Positions 63,002-64,000 of a DNA stretch of 64,000 nucleotides are shown piece after piece. Under the pieces are notes generated by a model, which saw nothing but the letters and a program-made list of their open reading frames with translations, was not told the DNA's origin and did not search any database. The stretch lies in contig NZ_CP102602.1 of the NCBI RefSeq assembly GCF_024707485.1, forward strand, positions 1,426,001 to 1,490,000, given 5' to 3'. Each line of letters opens with the position of its first letter. Within the stretch, counting starts at the first letter, position 1. The position numbers were made by a program, and so were the translations under genes. This DNA is from Thermococcus thermotolerans (GTDB taxonomy: Archaea > Methanobacteriota_B > Thermococci > Thermococcales > Thermococcaceae).

Positions 63002-63613
63002 TCACCCGAAGAGAGCCTTGGCTATCTCTGCCCTCAGTTCACTCTCAAACCTCTCTATCCTTGCCTCGAAGGTGTTGTCGACCCTAATAGAGCCGTCGGG
63101 GGCCTCCACAAGAACGCCACCTATGCTCTGTATTGGCTCACCGAGGCTTATCTCCACATCCCTTCCGAGCTTTGCCACAACGGACTCCCTGAACTCTCCC
63201 AGCCTGCTCTCAAGGAGCTTCAGGGTCTTCTCGTTGGAGCGAACAATGCAGGCCTCCCCACCGAGCTCCTCGAGGGCCCTAACGGTAAGGTCGATGAGCA
63301 TCGGGAAGTACTCTTCCTCGGGAAGCTCCGCGAGCCTTTCCCTGAGGGCGGTTAGTACTTCCTGAATGAGCTCCTCCTGAACCTCAAGGCGCTTCTTCCT
63401 GACCTCAAGCCTCGCGTTGGCTATTATGCGCTGCTTCTCCGTCTCCGCCTGGGTCTGGGCCTTCCTGAGTATCCACTCAGCCCTCGCTTCGGCCCTCTTT
63501 CTCGCCTCTTCCTTAATCCTCTCCGCCTCTTTCTGGGCCTCGCTGAGTATGTACTGTATCTTCTGCTCCGCTTCCCTGTTTATCTCCTGAATTATCAGCT
63601 CTGCTCCATCCAT
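63002..63613 (-). CDS. atpE: A-type ATP synthase subunit E
   Basis: 203 residues. A long N-terminal coiled coil (ELIIQEINREAEQKIQYILSEAQKEAERIKEEARKRAEARAEW) forms part of the peripheral stalk with subunit H, and a C-terminal globular domain (LPEEEYFPMLIDLTVRALEEL ... PDGSIRVDNTFEARIERFESELRAEIAKALFG) attaches to the head. DNTFEARI is the conserved E-subunit signature. Starts 38 bp after the K gene. Confidence 0.95.
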   Translation of the reverse strand: MDGAELIIQEINREAEQKIQYILSEAQKEAERIKEEARKRAEARAEWILRKAQTQAETEKQRIIANARLEVRKKRLEVQEELIQEVLTALRERLAELPEEEYFPMLIDLTVRALEELGGEACIVRSNEKTLKLLESRLGEFRESVVAKLGRDVEISLGEPIQSIGGVLVEAPDGSIRVDNTFEARIERFESELRAEIAKALFG

Positions 63614-63651
63614 CTTCCTTCCTCCTTGACCTATAAAGAAAGTTGTGGGAG

Positions 63652-64000
<349 letters not shown>

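Overview
The window comes from a hyperthermophilic euryarchaeon of the order Thermococcales, most likely the genus Thermococcus. The evidence is the content and order of genes: an archaeal A1Ao-ATPase operon, the two-subunit PriS/PriL primase, archaeal RNase P RNA and its Pop5 protein, the TrmBL1/Tgr sugar regulator beside a maltodextrin (mdx) uptake cluster, a CGP-CTERM surface anchor, Thr/Ser/Pro-rich surface linkers, TATA/BRE promoters and GGTG-type ribosome binding sites. Genes are dense, often overlap by 4 bp, and most are moderately GC-rich. I saw no CRISPR array, insertion sequence or tRNA gene.

Layout. 1-2.0 kb: two membrane proteins (one cut by the window edge) around a VapBC pair whose toxin gene is internally deleted. 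2.0-4.6 kb: an AAA-type ATPase behind a palindrome, a radical SAM protein and RNase P protein Pop5. 4.6-18 kb: the starch/glycogen block, with glycogen synthase and Tgr on the minus strand and, divergently, cyclomaltodextrinase, MdxE binding protein, two permeases, a 1349-residue GH57 amylopullulanase and the MalK-type ATPase. Together they would degrade extracellular starch and pullulan, import maltodextrins, open ring dextrins, store glycogen and control the block through Tgr sites. 18-25.5 kb: phosphohexomutase, metallo-beta-lactamase-fold protein, OPT peptide transporter, PqqD-like protein, M20 peptidase and a methyltransferase.

25.5-27.2 kb is an AT-rich accessory island: a probable structured minus-strand RNA, a small two-TM protein with a duplicated DDWF motif, and an Mrr-type nuclease domain fused to five membrane segments. 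27.3-35.4 kb: an rRNA methyltransferase, a TctA-like permease, a secreted OB-fold-like protein, a KaiC-like ATPase, then primase priL-priS and an EamA transporter. The N-terminal half of priL is strikingly AT-rich compared with its C-terminal half. 35.4-35.7 kb is the RNase P RNA gene, whose 3' end overlaps the transporter gene. 35.7-41.8 kb: surface and membrane proteins, glutamine synthetase behind an inverted-repeat promoter, a second EamA transporter and NAD synthetase.

41.8-49.0 kb is a complete dipeptide/oligopeptide ABC transporter (DppABCDF). 49.4-54.1 kb: dihydroorotase and PyrK, a radical SAM protein, a membrane protein and a PP-loop ATPase. 54.1-56.4 kb is an orphan Dpp-type permease pair, one with a perfect 45-bp tandem duplication. 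56.5-64.0 kb: AlaX editing protein and the A-ATPase operon K-E-C-F-A-B-D. In this sequence atpA is broken by an apparent one-base deletion, which is more likely a sequencing error than a true lesion because the subunit should be essential.
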